Assembly (NCBI GenBank): GCA_003564295.1
Contig: PXFI01000134.1
Location: 1 to 34,223 of the forward strand
Reading direction: 5' to 3'
Length of the DNA: 34,223 nt
DNA from: Gemmatimonadota bacterium
Lineage (GTDB): Bacteria > Gemmatimonadota > Gemmatimonadetes > Longimicrobiales > Gaopeijiaceae
The notes under the pieces were generated by a model that was given only the letters and a program-made list of their open reading frames with translations, searched no databases and had not been told where the DNA came from. Shown here piece after piece: positions 1 to 8,294 of this stretch. The number at the start of each line of letters is the position of its first letter. The stretch's first letter is position 1. The position numbers were made by a program, and so were the translations under genes.

Positions 1-408
1 ATGAGGTTCGTGCCGGTGGGCCGTGAGGATCAGAAACTGCCTGACCCCGTGGTTCTCCCAATCCGCCAGGAGCTCGTTCATGACCCGGTGGAGGGTCTTT
101 CGCCGGAGTCCGGCGGATCCTGCGAAGCTCTCCGCCCCGGGGCCCCTCACGCCGAAGCGAAAGGTAGGAGCCAGGAGTGTTCCGCATCTCCTGGAAACCT
201 CCCGCCCCACCTCTTCCGCAATGAGGGTGTTGGCGCCGAGGGGAAGGTGAGGGCCGTGCTGGATCAGGGCCCCCACAGGAAGGATCAAGCGGGGATCCCG
301 GGCCAGGATGCGTCCCACCTCCGGCCAGGGGAGGTGCTCCAGGTGCCATGACCAGCCAGCTTCCTCGGTCTCGGCCGTCGGGCCAGGTGATTCTCGCTCA
401 TCCGGCAT
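1..408 (-). CDS. Creatininase-family amidohydrolase, 5' part only (continues past left edge of window)
   Basis: My reverse-strand translation from ATG at 408: MPDERESPGPTAETEEAGWSWHLEHLPWPEVGRILARDPRLILPVGALIQHGPHLPLGANTLIAEEVGREVSRRCGTLLAPTFRFGVRGPGAESFAGSAGLRRKTLHRVMNELLADWENHGVRQFLILTAHRHEPH. The PVGALIQHGPHLPLGANTLIAEEV segment matches the creatininase N-terminal motif (PxGSxEQHGPHLPLxTDxxIAE). Confidence 0.85.
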   Translation of the reverse strand, partial: MPDERESPGPTAETEEAGWSWHLEHLPWPEVGRILARDPRLILPVGALIQHGPHLPLGANTLIAEEVGREVSRRCGTLLAPTFRFGVRGPGAESFAGSAGLRRKTLHRVMNELLADWENHGVRQFLILTAHRHEPH

Positions 409-3400
409 GGCATCTCCTCTGGGTGGGGGTCGTGGGTCTCGTGGCATGGGCCCGATGGCTTTCGCCCTGGTGGCTCCTGGCGCCGGCTGCCTCGGTGCTG
501 GTCTGGGTAATCTTCCGCCCCTCGGGGCGGCCTGTCCATAAAGCGGCGGTCCTGGTGCTCCTCCTGGGAACCCTGGCGGGTTTCTTCGCCCAGCGCCAGG
601 TGGATGGATCAGGTTATTCCAATGGTGACACCCGGAGTCTCCGGGAAGAGCGGGTCTCCGCTGCCCTCTCCAGGCGGTTCGAGGTACTCCTGGACACGGG
701 GGACAAGGTTGTCCGGGAGGCCCTGGCTCTCCTGGAAGAACCGGAGCCTCAGGACGTTCAGCGAAGGCTCTCCCGCCTCCAGCGGCGCCGGAACGTTACC
801 GCCCTGGCCCTTTACGATGCCGAGGGTGGTCTCAAGGCCTGGGTGGGTGTACACCGAGGTCAGGTGCCGCCGACCATACGGATGGGGGAGGCTCCCTATG
901 CCTTCGGGGGGGGACCCCTGTTCCGGTACCTCTACTTCACCGCACGGAGCCCGGAAGGGAAAGGCACTGCCGTGGCGGCGGTGCTCCTGCAGGCGAATCT
1001 TCCGGCGGGCCTGGAGGGTGGTGGGTTCGTTTCCCGATTCCGTCGCGACACGGCGATTCCCATTCAGATCCTCCCTCCGGAACGGGTGACGGGGCCCGCC
1101 GTGTGGGATCTCTGGTGGGGCGGAGAACCCCTCCTGAGCGTTTCTCTGGACGAGCTCGGCTTGCAGGAGTACTGGGTTCCCCGGGTCCGGTTCTGGGTTC
1201 GGGTGATGGTGTTGCTTGCTATAGCGACCTGGATCCTCCTGGTGGCGGGAGGGAAGGATCTTCCGGGCTTCCGTGCCGGAGCCTCGGCGTCTCTCGTCCT
1301 GGTGGGAGCCCTGGTGCCGACCGGGGCGTTCTGGCCAGGGACCCACCTGACCTCTCCCGCCCAGTTTCTCCTTCCTCTCCCCTTGGGTGGGGTCACGTTG
1401 GGCCAGATCCTTGGGATTGCCGTGGCCCTGGGGGTACTCTGGGGGCTATTCCCGCCGCAACGCCGGAACTGGGCCGGACCCCTGGCGGCCGGCGGCGTTT
1501 TGGCCTTGGCCTTCCCGATCCTGGATGCCGTGCTTCGACTGGGCCCCTCCCCGGCCCTCCTGTCCGGGGGAGCGGCGGGCTGGCTGCCTTACCAGATCAC
1601 ACTGGCCTTGGCCCTGTCCCTGGCGGCGTGCTGTTCTCTCTGTGCGGCTGAAAACGGATCACCTCGGGTGAAGGCACAATGGCTGCTCGGGGGCAGCATT
1701 GTCCTCACTCTCGCCCTGGCTGTGGCAGGAGCCCTTCTCGCTCGCTCCGGGCCAGGGCTTTCCCCTTGGTTCCTGGTAGCCTGGGGGGCGCCTGGCTACC
1801 TGGCGGCACGGGGCCTGGTCGGGTTGGGAAGGACCCGGAGATTGCTGTGCTGGCCATTGGCGGCACTCCTGGGCTCCACAGCAGCGCTTCCGGCGGCCTG
1901 GGGAACGCAGATCGAGGCCCGCATGGCTGAGGCTGAGGGGTACCTGAGGGAGCTCAGCGCCGAGGCCGATCCCTACCTGGAATTCCGACTCCTCAGGGTC
2001 GGAGAGGTGGCCGACTCCCTCAGCACCATCATCCCCTCCCCGGTGGAATTCCTCTTCGAAGTCTGGGCGGAGACCGGCCAGCAGGACGACCCTCTTCCCA
2101 TGTGGCTCACCCTCTGGTCTCCCGGGGACCTGCCCCGTGAGGATCTCGCCATGGGCGTCTACGGCAACAGGCCTCCGGAGGCTGGCGACTTCCTCGATCT
2201 GGCCCGGGAGGAGGGGGCCCCGGTGATCCGGCACCTTGGCCTGGCGGATGCCCGGTATCTTCTCCTGGTGCCCCTGCGAGGGGGGTTTGTGGTCTCCGCC
2301 GTGGTGCCCCCCAAGGGATCCCTGTCCCTTTCCTCTCCCCTGGGGCCCATCTTCGCCCTGACGGGTCGTACCTGGATGGATTCTCCGAGCCTCGTTCAGG
2401 CGCCGGGAGGGCAGGTGATGGAGCCTGGGGAGGGGGTCCGATGGGAGCTGACGCAGGACGGGTGGCGAGGCAGCTTCCCCATATCGTACCCGGAAGGGTG
2501 GTATCTGGGCAGACAGACGGTGGCCCTGCCCGGAATGCTTCACATGATCGCCCGGGGAACGCTGGTCCTCTCCCTCAACCTCCTCGTGATCCTGACCATC
2601 TGGGCATTGGGCCGGATCCTTGCCCGGGGCAGGGAGCTGCAGATCAAGGAGACATGGCGGTTCCTGGGGACCTTCCGAGCCCGGGTCACCCTGGCCCTTT
2701 TCGGCTTCTTCCTTCTGTCCATCGCCATCTTTGGCACCCTCGCCTTCAGGACCCTCTCGGGCGCCGCTCAGAGAACCGCCGCTGCCCTGGCGGAGCGTCT
2801 GGTGGAGGACGGGGCCGGTTTCTATCCGGAAGTGGCCGGGTCCATGCCGCTACTGGCCAAGGAGGTGGGTGCGGACCTCCTGGAGTACAGGGGGGGAGAG
2901 CTGAGGGGAGGATCCGCAGAGGAGCTCGTGGAGTTGGGTCTCTATGAGACGTGGATTCCGGAGCCGGTCTTCCGCACTCTGGAAGATCTCACGGAGATCC
3001 GTGCCAGCCGTCTGTCCTCCCTGGGGAACTGGGATTACGTCATGGCCTATCGGCGCCTCTCCGACCGAGACATCCTGGCGACTCCCGTGCCGCTGGAGGT
3101 GGGAGCCATGGCTCTGCGCCGACAGGAGGTGACGGAGCTCTTGGGCTTCGCCATCGTCATGGGTGCGGGCCTGTCCCTCTTCCTGGCCCTGCTGGTGGGC
3201 AGGACCCTCACCAGACCCATCGAGATTTTGCAGGTTGCTTCCGAGAGAGTCGGGTCGGGAAACCTGGGTGTGCGTCTCCCGGAAGACCGGAGCGACGAGT
3301 TCGGTGCCGTCTTCCGCGCCTTCAACCGCATGGTACAACGGATCCACAGGGCCCGGCGAGCCCTCCTCCGGACCACCCGCCGGACCCAGGCCATCATGGA

Positions 3401-4421
3401 GGAAGCCGCCATGGGGGTGGTGGCCCTGGATGCCGGGGGACGGGTCACTCTGGTGAATCCCAGGGCCGAGAGACTCCTGGCCGAGAAGATTTCAGTGGGA
3501 CAACCCCTTCCTGGTCTTCGGGGAGAGGCCCGGGAGCTGGTCCGCTGGGTGGATCTCTACTTCCGAGACGGAATCCGGGAAGCCAACACGGAGCTTCAGC
3601 TGGGCAACCGGCGCATCCGGATCCGAGCTCGCCGGGTGTCCGGAGAAGGGCCTTCCGGCGGTGCGGTTCTCAGCATGGAGGATGTGACGGATGAGCTCAG
3701 GACGGAACGAATCCTGGCCTGGGGAGAAATGGCTCAACAGGTGGCCCATGAGGTGAAGAACCCTCTCACCCCGATGAAGCTCAGCGTTCAACATCTGCAG
3801 CGGGCCTGGGAAGACCGGCGCGTCGATTTCGGCGACATTCTGGGCAAGAACGTGGATGTGATTCTGAAGGAGATCGACCATCTGGCCGCCATCGCCCGTA
3901 GCTTCTCCAGGTTCCGTGCTCCAGGAGAGACGGTGGAGGTCCCCTTGCAGCCCGTGGACATCCACGCGGTGGCGGAGGAGGTCCTCAACCTCTATCGTGG
4001 CGGGAAGGGCGTCCTATCCTTCCGGTGTGCCGTGCCATCGGGTCTTCCCCCGGTTCAGAGCCGGGAGGATGAGCTCCGGGAGGTCCTGATCAACCTCCTG
4101 GAGAACTCCAGGGCGGCGGTATCGGAGCAGGGAGAGGTGGTGATAGAGGCCGAGCCTCTGAACGGAAGGGTGGAGCTCAGGGTCAGGGATGACGGGACGG
4201 GTATTCCGAGGGAGTTCCTCCCCCGGATCTTCGAGCCCCACTTCTCCACCCGCTCCACCGGGACGGGTCTCGGTCTGGCCATTGTTCGGCGGCTCGTGGA
4301 ATCATGGGGTGGCGTGGTTTCTGCGGAGAGCCGGATCGGGAGCGGTACGTTGATGCGCATCGAAATCCCCCTTTGGGGTGCGGGGAAGGACGCAGAGGGA
4401 GAGGAGGATCCATGGATCTGA
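348..4421 (+). CDS. NtrY-like transmembrane sensor histidine kinase (HAMP, PAS-like, HisKA, HATPase) with unusually large N-terminal sensor region
   Basis: H-box GEMAQQVAHEVKNPLTPMKLSVQHLQRAW; ATP-binding motifs NLLENSRAA, DDGTGIP, GTGLGLAIVRRLVESWGG; HAMP-like segment GRTLTRPIEILQVASERVGSGNLGVRLPEDRSDEFGAVFRAFNRM; many hydrophobic segments upstream. A GTG at 387 is an alternative start. Confidence 0.93.
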   Translation: MTSQLPRSRPSGQVILAHPAWHLLWVGVVGLVAWARWLSPWWLLAPAASVLVWVIFRPSGRPVHKAAVLVLLLGTLAGFFAQRQVDGSGYSNGDTRSLREERVSAALSRRFEVLLDTGDKVVREALALLEEPEPQDVQRRLSRLQRRRNVTALALYDAEGGLKAWVGVHRGQVPPTIRMGEAPYAFGGGPLFRYLYFTARSPEGKGTAVAAVLLQANLPAGLEGGGFVSRFRRDTAIPIQILPPERVTGPAVWDLWWGGEPLLSVSLDELGLQEYWVPRVRFWVRVMVLLAIATWILLVAGGKDLPGFRAGASASLVLVGALVPTGAFWPGTHLTSPAQFLLPLPLGGVTLGQILGIAVALGVLWGLFPPQRRNWAGPLAAGGVLALAFPILDAVLRLGPSPALLSGGAAGWLPYQITLALALSLAACCSLCAAENGSPRVKAQWLLGGSIVLTLALAVAGALLARSGPGLSPWFLVAWGAPGYLAARGLVGLGRTRRLLCWPLAALLGSTAALPAAWGTQIEARMAEAEGYLRELSAEADPYLEFRLLRVGEVADSLSTIIPSPVEFLFEVWAETGQQDDPLPMWLTLWSPGDLPREDLAMGVYGNRPPEAGDFLDLAREEGAPVIRHLGLADARYLLLVPLRGGFVVSAVVPPKGSLSLSSPLGPIFALTGRTWMDSPSLVQAPGGQVMEPGEGVRWELTQDGWRGSFPISYPEGWYLGRQTVALPGMLHMIARGTLVLSLNLLVILTIWALGRILARGRELQIKETWRFLGTFRARVTLALFGFFLLSIAIFGTLAFRTLSGAAQRTAAALAERLVEDGAGFYPEVAGSMPLLAKEVGADLLEYRGGELRGGSAEELVELGLYETWIPEPVFRTLEDLTEIRASRLSSLGNWDYVMAYRRLSDRDILATPVPLEVGAMALRRQEVTELLGFAIVMGAGLSLFLALLVGRTLTRPIEILQVASERVGSGNLGVRLPEDRSDEFGAVFRAFNRMVQRIHRARRALLRTTRRTQAIMEEAAMGVVALDAGGRVTLVNPRAERLLAEKISVGQPLPGLRGEARELVRWVDLYFRDGIREANTELQLGNRRIRIRARRVSGEGPSGGAVLSMEDVTDELRTERILAWGEMAQQVAHEVKNPLTPMKLSVQHLQRAWEDRRVDFGDILGKNVDVILKEIDHLAAIARSFSRFRAPGETVEVPLQPVDIHAVAEEVLNLYRGGKGVLSFRCAVPSGLPPVQSREDELREVLINLLENSRAAVSEQGEVVIEAEPLNGRVELRVRDDGTGIPREFLPRIFEPHFSTRSTGTGLGLAIVRRLVESWGGVVSAESRIGSGTLMRIEIPLWGAGKDAEGEEDPWI

Positions 4422-4969
4422 AGCTTTGGCTCGAGGAGCACATGGGGTTGCTTGCCCGTCGCTGGCACTCCGAGATCATGGTGATGGAGGACCGCAGGGG
4501 AGAGGGCGGGGATGGCCTTCTCGAGCAGTTTCTCCACCACCTCGTATCATTCCTTCCCCCTTGCCTTGGGGAGCACCGGGAGCAGGCAGAGGACATATGG
4601 CAACAGGCCACCCACCTCTTCGGCTCCTTGGCTCTTCGCCGTGGACTGGCTGCGGGGGAGGTGGTGGAAGAGCTCCAGTTCCTTCGGGGCGTGACCCTCA
4701 AGACCCTGCACGACGCAGGCCCCGATACAGCTCTGCAGTCGGTGGATTTTCGAGATCTGCTGATTCTCAACAGGATCCTGGACCTGGGAGTGGTCCAGGC
4801 AAGCGTAGCCTATGTGGACGAGCTCTTCTTCGCCCACCTCCAGGGGTCCGGGGTGACGGACGGGGTGACATCGGAGTTGGTGGAGGAGATCACCAGGCAG
4901 TTGGAGGGTTTCCGCAGAGAGCTCAAAGGTTTGGACCTGGGGCAGAGTGGCTCCCATGCCCAAGCCTGA
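4412..4969 (+). CDS. RsbRD N-terminal-domain-like small protein (no output domain apparent)
   Basis: ATG at 4412 inside the 3' end of the kinase gene with GAGGAGG-like RBS upstream. MDLKLWLEEHMGLLARRWHSEIMVME...LGSLALRRGLAAGEVVEELQFLRGVTLKTL...FRDLLILNRILDLGVVQASVAYV resembles the all-helical RsbRD_N (RsbT co-antagonist N-terminal) family. Confidence 0.65.
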   Translation: MDLKLWLEEHMGLLARRWHSEIMVMEDRRGEGGDGLLEQFLHHLVSFLPPCLGEHREQAEDIWQQATHLFGSLALRRGLAAGEVVEELQFLRGVTLKTLHDAGPDTALQSVDFRDLLILNRILDLGVVQASVAYVDELFFAHLQGSGVTDGVTSELVEEITRQLEGFRRELKGLDLGQSGSHAQA

Positions 4970-6410
4970 AGAGAGCCCCGAGGATGGCTCCCTGCTGGGA
5001 GATATGCCCGGGTCGGAGCTCCGGCCGGCGGCCCGGGCTGTGGCGGACTGGATTTCGGACTACCTGGATGACGTGGGCAGCTATCCGGTGCTGGCCCGGG
5101 TCCGGCCCGGAGAGATACGGGGCGAGCTGCCCCTTCGGATGCCCCATGAGGGCGAGCCCTTTCAGGACATTCTCAGGGACTTCCAGACTCTCCTCATGCC
5201 GGGGGTGACCCACTGGAACCACCCGGCTTTCTTTGCCTATTTCTCCATTACGGGCTCAGGTCCCGGTGTCCTGGGCGAGATGCTGGCGGCGGCCCTCAAT
5301 GTCAACGGGATGTTGTGGCGGGCCTGTCCGGTGGCCACTGAGCTGGAGGAGGTGGCATTGGCGTGGCTCCGGGATCTCCTGGGTCTTCCCCCGGAATTCG
5401 ACGGCACCATCAACGATACGGCTTCCTCCTCGTCCCTCTATGCCCTGGCCGCGGCGAGGGAGGCCAAGCTGCCGGAGGCCCGGACCAGGGGACTGGGCGG
5501 GATGCCGAGGGGGCGGTTCTACGCTTCGGAGCAGGCTCACTCCTCCATCGACAAGGCCGTGATCACCCTGGGCTTCGGCATGGACGGGATCCGGAAGATC
5601 CCCACCGATCAGGAGTTTCGCATGCTCCCGGCAGAGCTGCGACGGGCGGTCCTGGAGGACCTGGAGGCGGGGGTGCGGCCGCTGGCAGTGGTGGCGACCC
5701 TGGGAACCACATCCACCACCAGCGTGGATCCGGTGGAAGCTGTGGCCGGGATCGCCCGGGAGTTCGAGCTCTGGCTCCATGTGGATGCAGCCTACGGGGG
5801 GGCCGCCGCAGCCATTCCGGAGTTGCGGCCCCTGTTATCCGGATGGGAGAAGGCTGATTCTATCGTGGTGAACCCTCACAAGTGGCTCTTCACGCCCATA
5901 GACTGTTCGGTCCTCTACGTGAGGGATCCGGAGCGGCTCCGGAGAGCGTTCAGCCTGACGCCGGAGTACCTCCGAACCCCGGAGGAGGGGGAGACGCGGA
6001 ATCTCATGGACTACGGCGTGGCCCTGGGCCGGCGCTTTCGCTCACTGAAGCTCTGGTTCGTGCTTCGATACTTCGGGGCCAGGGGGATCCGGGAGCGCAT
6101 CCGGCAGCACGTGGCCATGGCCAGGGAGCTGGCGGCCTGGATGGACGAGGCACCGGAGTGGGAGGTGGTGGCTCCGGTGCCCTTCAGCACGGTGGTCTTC
6201 AGGTTTGTGCCGGCGGGGACCTCGCCCGAGGATCAGGACAGGCTAAACGGGGAGATCATGGACCGGGTGAACGAGACCGGTGAGATGTTCATCTCCCACA
6301 CGGTTCTAAAGGGCCGGTTCTGCCTGAGGATGGCCATCGGAAACCTCAGGACACGAAGGGAACACCTGTCGCGGGCGTGGGAGCTTCTCCAGGAGGCGGC
6401 GAGAGGTTGA
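4956..6410 (+). CDS. Pyridoxal-phosphate-dependent group II (aromatic amino acid type) decarboxylase
   Basis: HVDAAYGGAAA and SIVVNPHKWLFTPIDCSVLYVRDP (PLP lysine) motifs; N-terminal HPAFFAYFSITGSGPGVLGEMLAAALNVNGMLWRACPVATELE typical of AADC/tyrosine decarboxylase. Start may be 4947 or 4956. Confidence 0.92.
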   Translation: MPKPEESPEDGSLLGDMPGSELRPAARAVADWISDYLDDVGSYPVLARVRPGEIRGELPLRMPHEGEPFQDILRDFQTLLMPGVTHWNHPAFFAYFSITGSGPGVLGEMLAAALNVNGMLWRACPVATELEEVALAWLRDLLGLPPEFDGTINDTASSSSLYALAAAREAKLPEARTRGLGGMPRGRFYASEQAHSSIDKAVITLGFGMDGIRKIPTDQEFRMLPAELRRAVLEDLEAGVRPLAVVATLGTTSTTSVDPVEAVAGIAREFELWLHVDAAYGGAAAAIPELRPLLSGWEKADSIVVNPHKWLFTPIDCSVLYVRDPERLRRAFSLTPEYLRTPEEGETRNLMDYGVALGRRFRSLKLWFVLRYFGARGIRERIRQHVAMARELAAWMDEAPEWEVVAPVPFSTVVFRFVPAGTSPEDQDRLNGEIMDRVNETGEMFISHTVLKGRFCLRMAIGNLRTRREHLSRAWELLQEAARG

Positions 6411-6431
6411 GGGTACCGGTTGGCCACAGAA

Positions 6432-6461
6432 GACCCCTCCAGGGCATGCCCTGGAGGGGTC
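6432..6461. terminator. Perfect 30-bp palindrome between convergent genes, likely bidirectional terminator hairpin
   Basis: gacccctccagggcatgccctggaggggtc is its own reverse complement. It lies between the stop of the decarboxylase (6410) and the stop of pntB (6510). No clear T-tract. Confidence 0.6.
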
Positions 6462-6509
6462 GAGCTGTAAGGATGCCGGACAGAGGAAGCCCGTCCTCCG
6501 CCCTGGAAT

Positions 6510-7889
6510 CTACATCTCCCGGACCTCCCTCACCAGGTCTTGCATGGAAGGCTTCGCGGATCCGAAGAACATCATGGTTTTGTCCATGTAGAAGAGGGGG
6601 TTGTCGATGCCGGCGAAGCCCGGGCTGAGGCTCCTCTTCATGATGATGACGTTCCTGGCATAATCCACGTCCAGGATGGGCATGCCCGCGATGACGCTGT
6701 CGGGCTTCCGGGCATCGGGGTTCACCACGTCATTGGCTCCCACGATGAGGGCCACGTCCGTGTCCTTGAACTGGTCGTTGATCTCTTCCAGGTCGTAGAG
6801 CTGGTTGTAGGGCACGTCGGCCTCGGCAAGGAGGACGTTCATGTGCCCCGGCATGCGTCCCGCCACCGGATGGACGGCGAACTTGACGTCCACACCACGC
6901 TCCTCCAGGAGGTCGCAGAGCTTCTTCAGGTCGTGCTGGGCCTGGGCCACCGCCAGGCCGTAGCCCGGCACCACCACCACCGATTGACAGTAGGCCAGGA
7001 TCATGGCAGCGCCCTCGGCGTCCACGGAGCGAGCCGTCTTGTCACCGGCCCCGATGGAAGCGGCCGTGGCCCCCTCCGTCCCGAAGCCCCCGAACATGAC
7101 GTTGGCCAGAGAACGATTCATGGCCTTGCACATCAGATTCGTCAGGATCAGGCCAGCGGCTCCCACCAGCGCCCCGGCGATGATGAGGATCATGTTCCCC
7201 AGGATGAACCCGGCCGCCGAGGCCGCAAGCCCCGAGTAGGAGTTCAGGAGGGAGATGGCCACCGGCATGTCGGCGCCGCCGATGGCATTAACCAGGAGGA
7301 TTCCCAGAATGAGGGCCGCTGCGATGAACACCAGGAAGAGGACCATGCTGGGATCCTGGACGGCGATGTACGTCCCGACGCCCAGGAGCCCGACGAAGAT
7401 CAAGGCCGTTACGGCCTGCAGGAACTTGTTGGTAACCGGATTGCCCGTGATCCAACCGGCGAGCTTTCCGAAGGCCACCACGCTTCCCGAGAAGGTCACC
7501 CCTCCGATGAGCATCCCCAGCATGATGGTGGAGCCTTGGCCCAGGGGAAGCACTCCAAAGGGCTGGAGGCGTACGAACTCGGCTCCGGCAACCAGAGCTG
7601 AGGCCCCGCCTCCGAATCCGTTGAAGATTCCCACCATCTCGGGCATGGACGTCATCTTCACCATCCGGGCTGCCGTGGCCCCGATGAGGGAGCCAATGAT
7701 GATCCCCGTGACGATCCAGGTCCAGGTGAGAACGTCCTGCTCCACCAGCGTGACCACGATGGCCAGGAGCATGGCCGCCGAGGCCATGACATTGCCCTTC
7801 CGGGCCGTGGCGGGAGAGGAAAGCTGCTTCAGGCCGACGACGAATAGAAGCGCCGACACGAGATAGGCGAACTGCGTGACCAGGTTCAC
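6510..7889 (-). CDS. pntB: NAD(P) transhydrogenase subunit beta
   Basis: 459 aa; GGFGTEGATAASIGAGDKTARSVDAEGAAMILAYCQSVVVVPGYGLAVAQAQHDLKKLCDLLEERGVDVKFAVHPVAGRMPGHMNVLLAEADVPYNQLYDLEEIN is characteristic of PntB domain III. Confidence 0.97.
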   Translation of the reverse strand: MNLVTQFAYLVSALLFVVGLKQLSSPATARKGNVMASAAMLLAIVVTLVEQDVLTWTWIVTGIIIGSLIGATAARMVKMTSMPEMVGIFNGFGGGASALVAGAEFVRLQPFGVLPLGQGSTIMLGMLIGGVTFSGSVVAFGKLAGWITGNPVTNKFLQAVTALIFVGLLGVGTYIAVQDPSMVLFLVFIAAALILGILLVNAIGGADMPVAISLLNSYSGLAASAAGFILGNMILIIAGALVGAAGLILTNLMCKAMNRSLANVMFGGFGTEGATAASIGAGDKTARSVDAEGAAMILAYCQSVVVVPGYGLAVAQAQHDLKKLCDLLEERGVDVKFAVHPVAGRMPGHMNVLLAEADVPYNQLYDLEEINDQFKDTDVALIVGANDVVNPDARKPDSVIAGMPILDVDYARNVIIMKRSLSPGFAGIDNPLFYMDKTMMFFGSAKPSMQDLVREVREM

Positions 7890-7950
7890 TGAGAGTCCCT
7901 CGTTCTTGTGTTCGAAGTCATGGGAAGACCCGGAAAGCCGACGCCGGATC

Positions 7951-8247
7951 TCATTTCTTCTTGAACATCTCGAGCATTCTGTCGGTCACCAGAAACCCGC
8001 CCACCACGTTGATGGAGGCGAAGATGATGGAGACCAGCCCCAGGATGACGACCACCGGCTCCCGGGCCATTTCGGCTTCGGCAGAGACGATGAGGGCGCC
8101 GATGAGTGCGATACCGGAAATGGCGTTCGCACCGGACATGAGGGGCGTGTGAAGCGTCGGGGGCACCTTTGTGATGACCTCCTTCCCGGCGAGGGTCGCC
8201 AGGACGAAGACGTATAGGGCCACCAACATGATTGGCATGCTTTCCAT
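7951..8247 (-). CDS. pntA2: NAD(P) transhydrogenase subunit alpha, membrane part (split alpha-2)
   Basis: 98 aa, HTPLMSGANAISGIALIGALIV motif and hydrophobic profile of transhydrogenase domain II alpha part. Confidence 0.95.
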   Translation of the reverse strand: MESMPIMLVALYVFVLATLAGKEVITKVPPTLHTPLMSGANAISGIALIGALIVSAEAEMAREPVVVILGLVSIIFASINVVGGFLVTDRMLEMFKKK

Positions 8248-8294
8248 TCAGGAATCTCCCGCAGTGGAAGTTCAGGGGTTCCGGCAACGGGTCA

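Noticed and set aside
6540-7601. 353-aa plus-strand ORF opposite pntB
   Set aside because: His/Val/Gly-rich shadow frame of unmistakable pntB.
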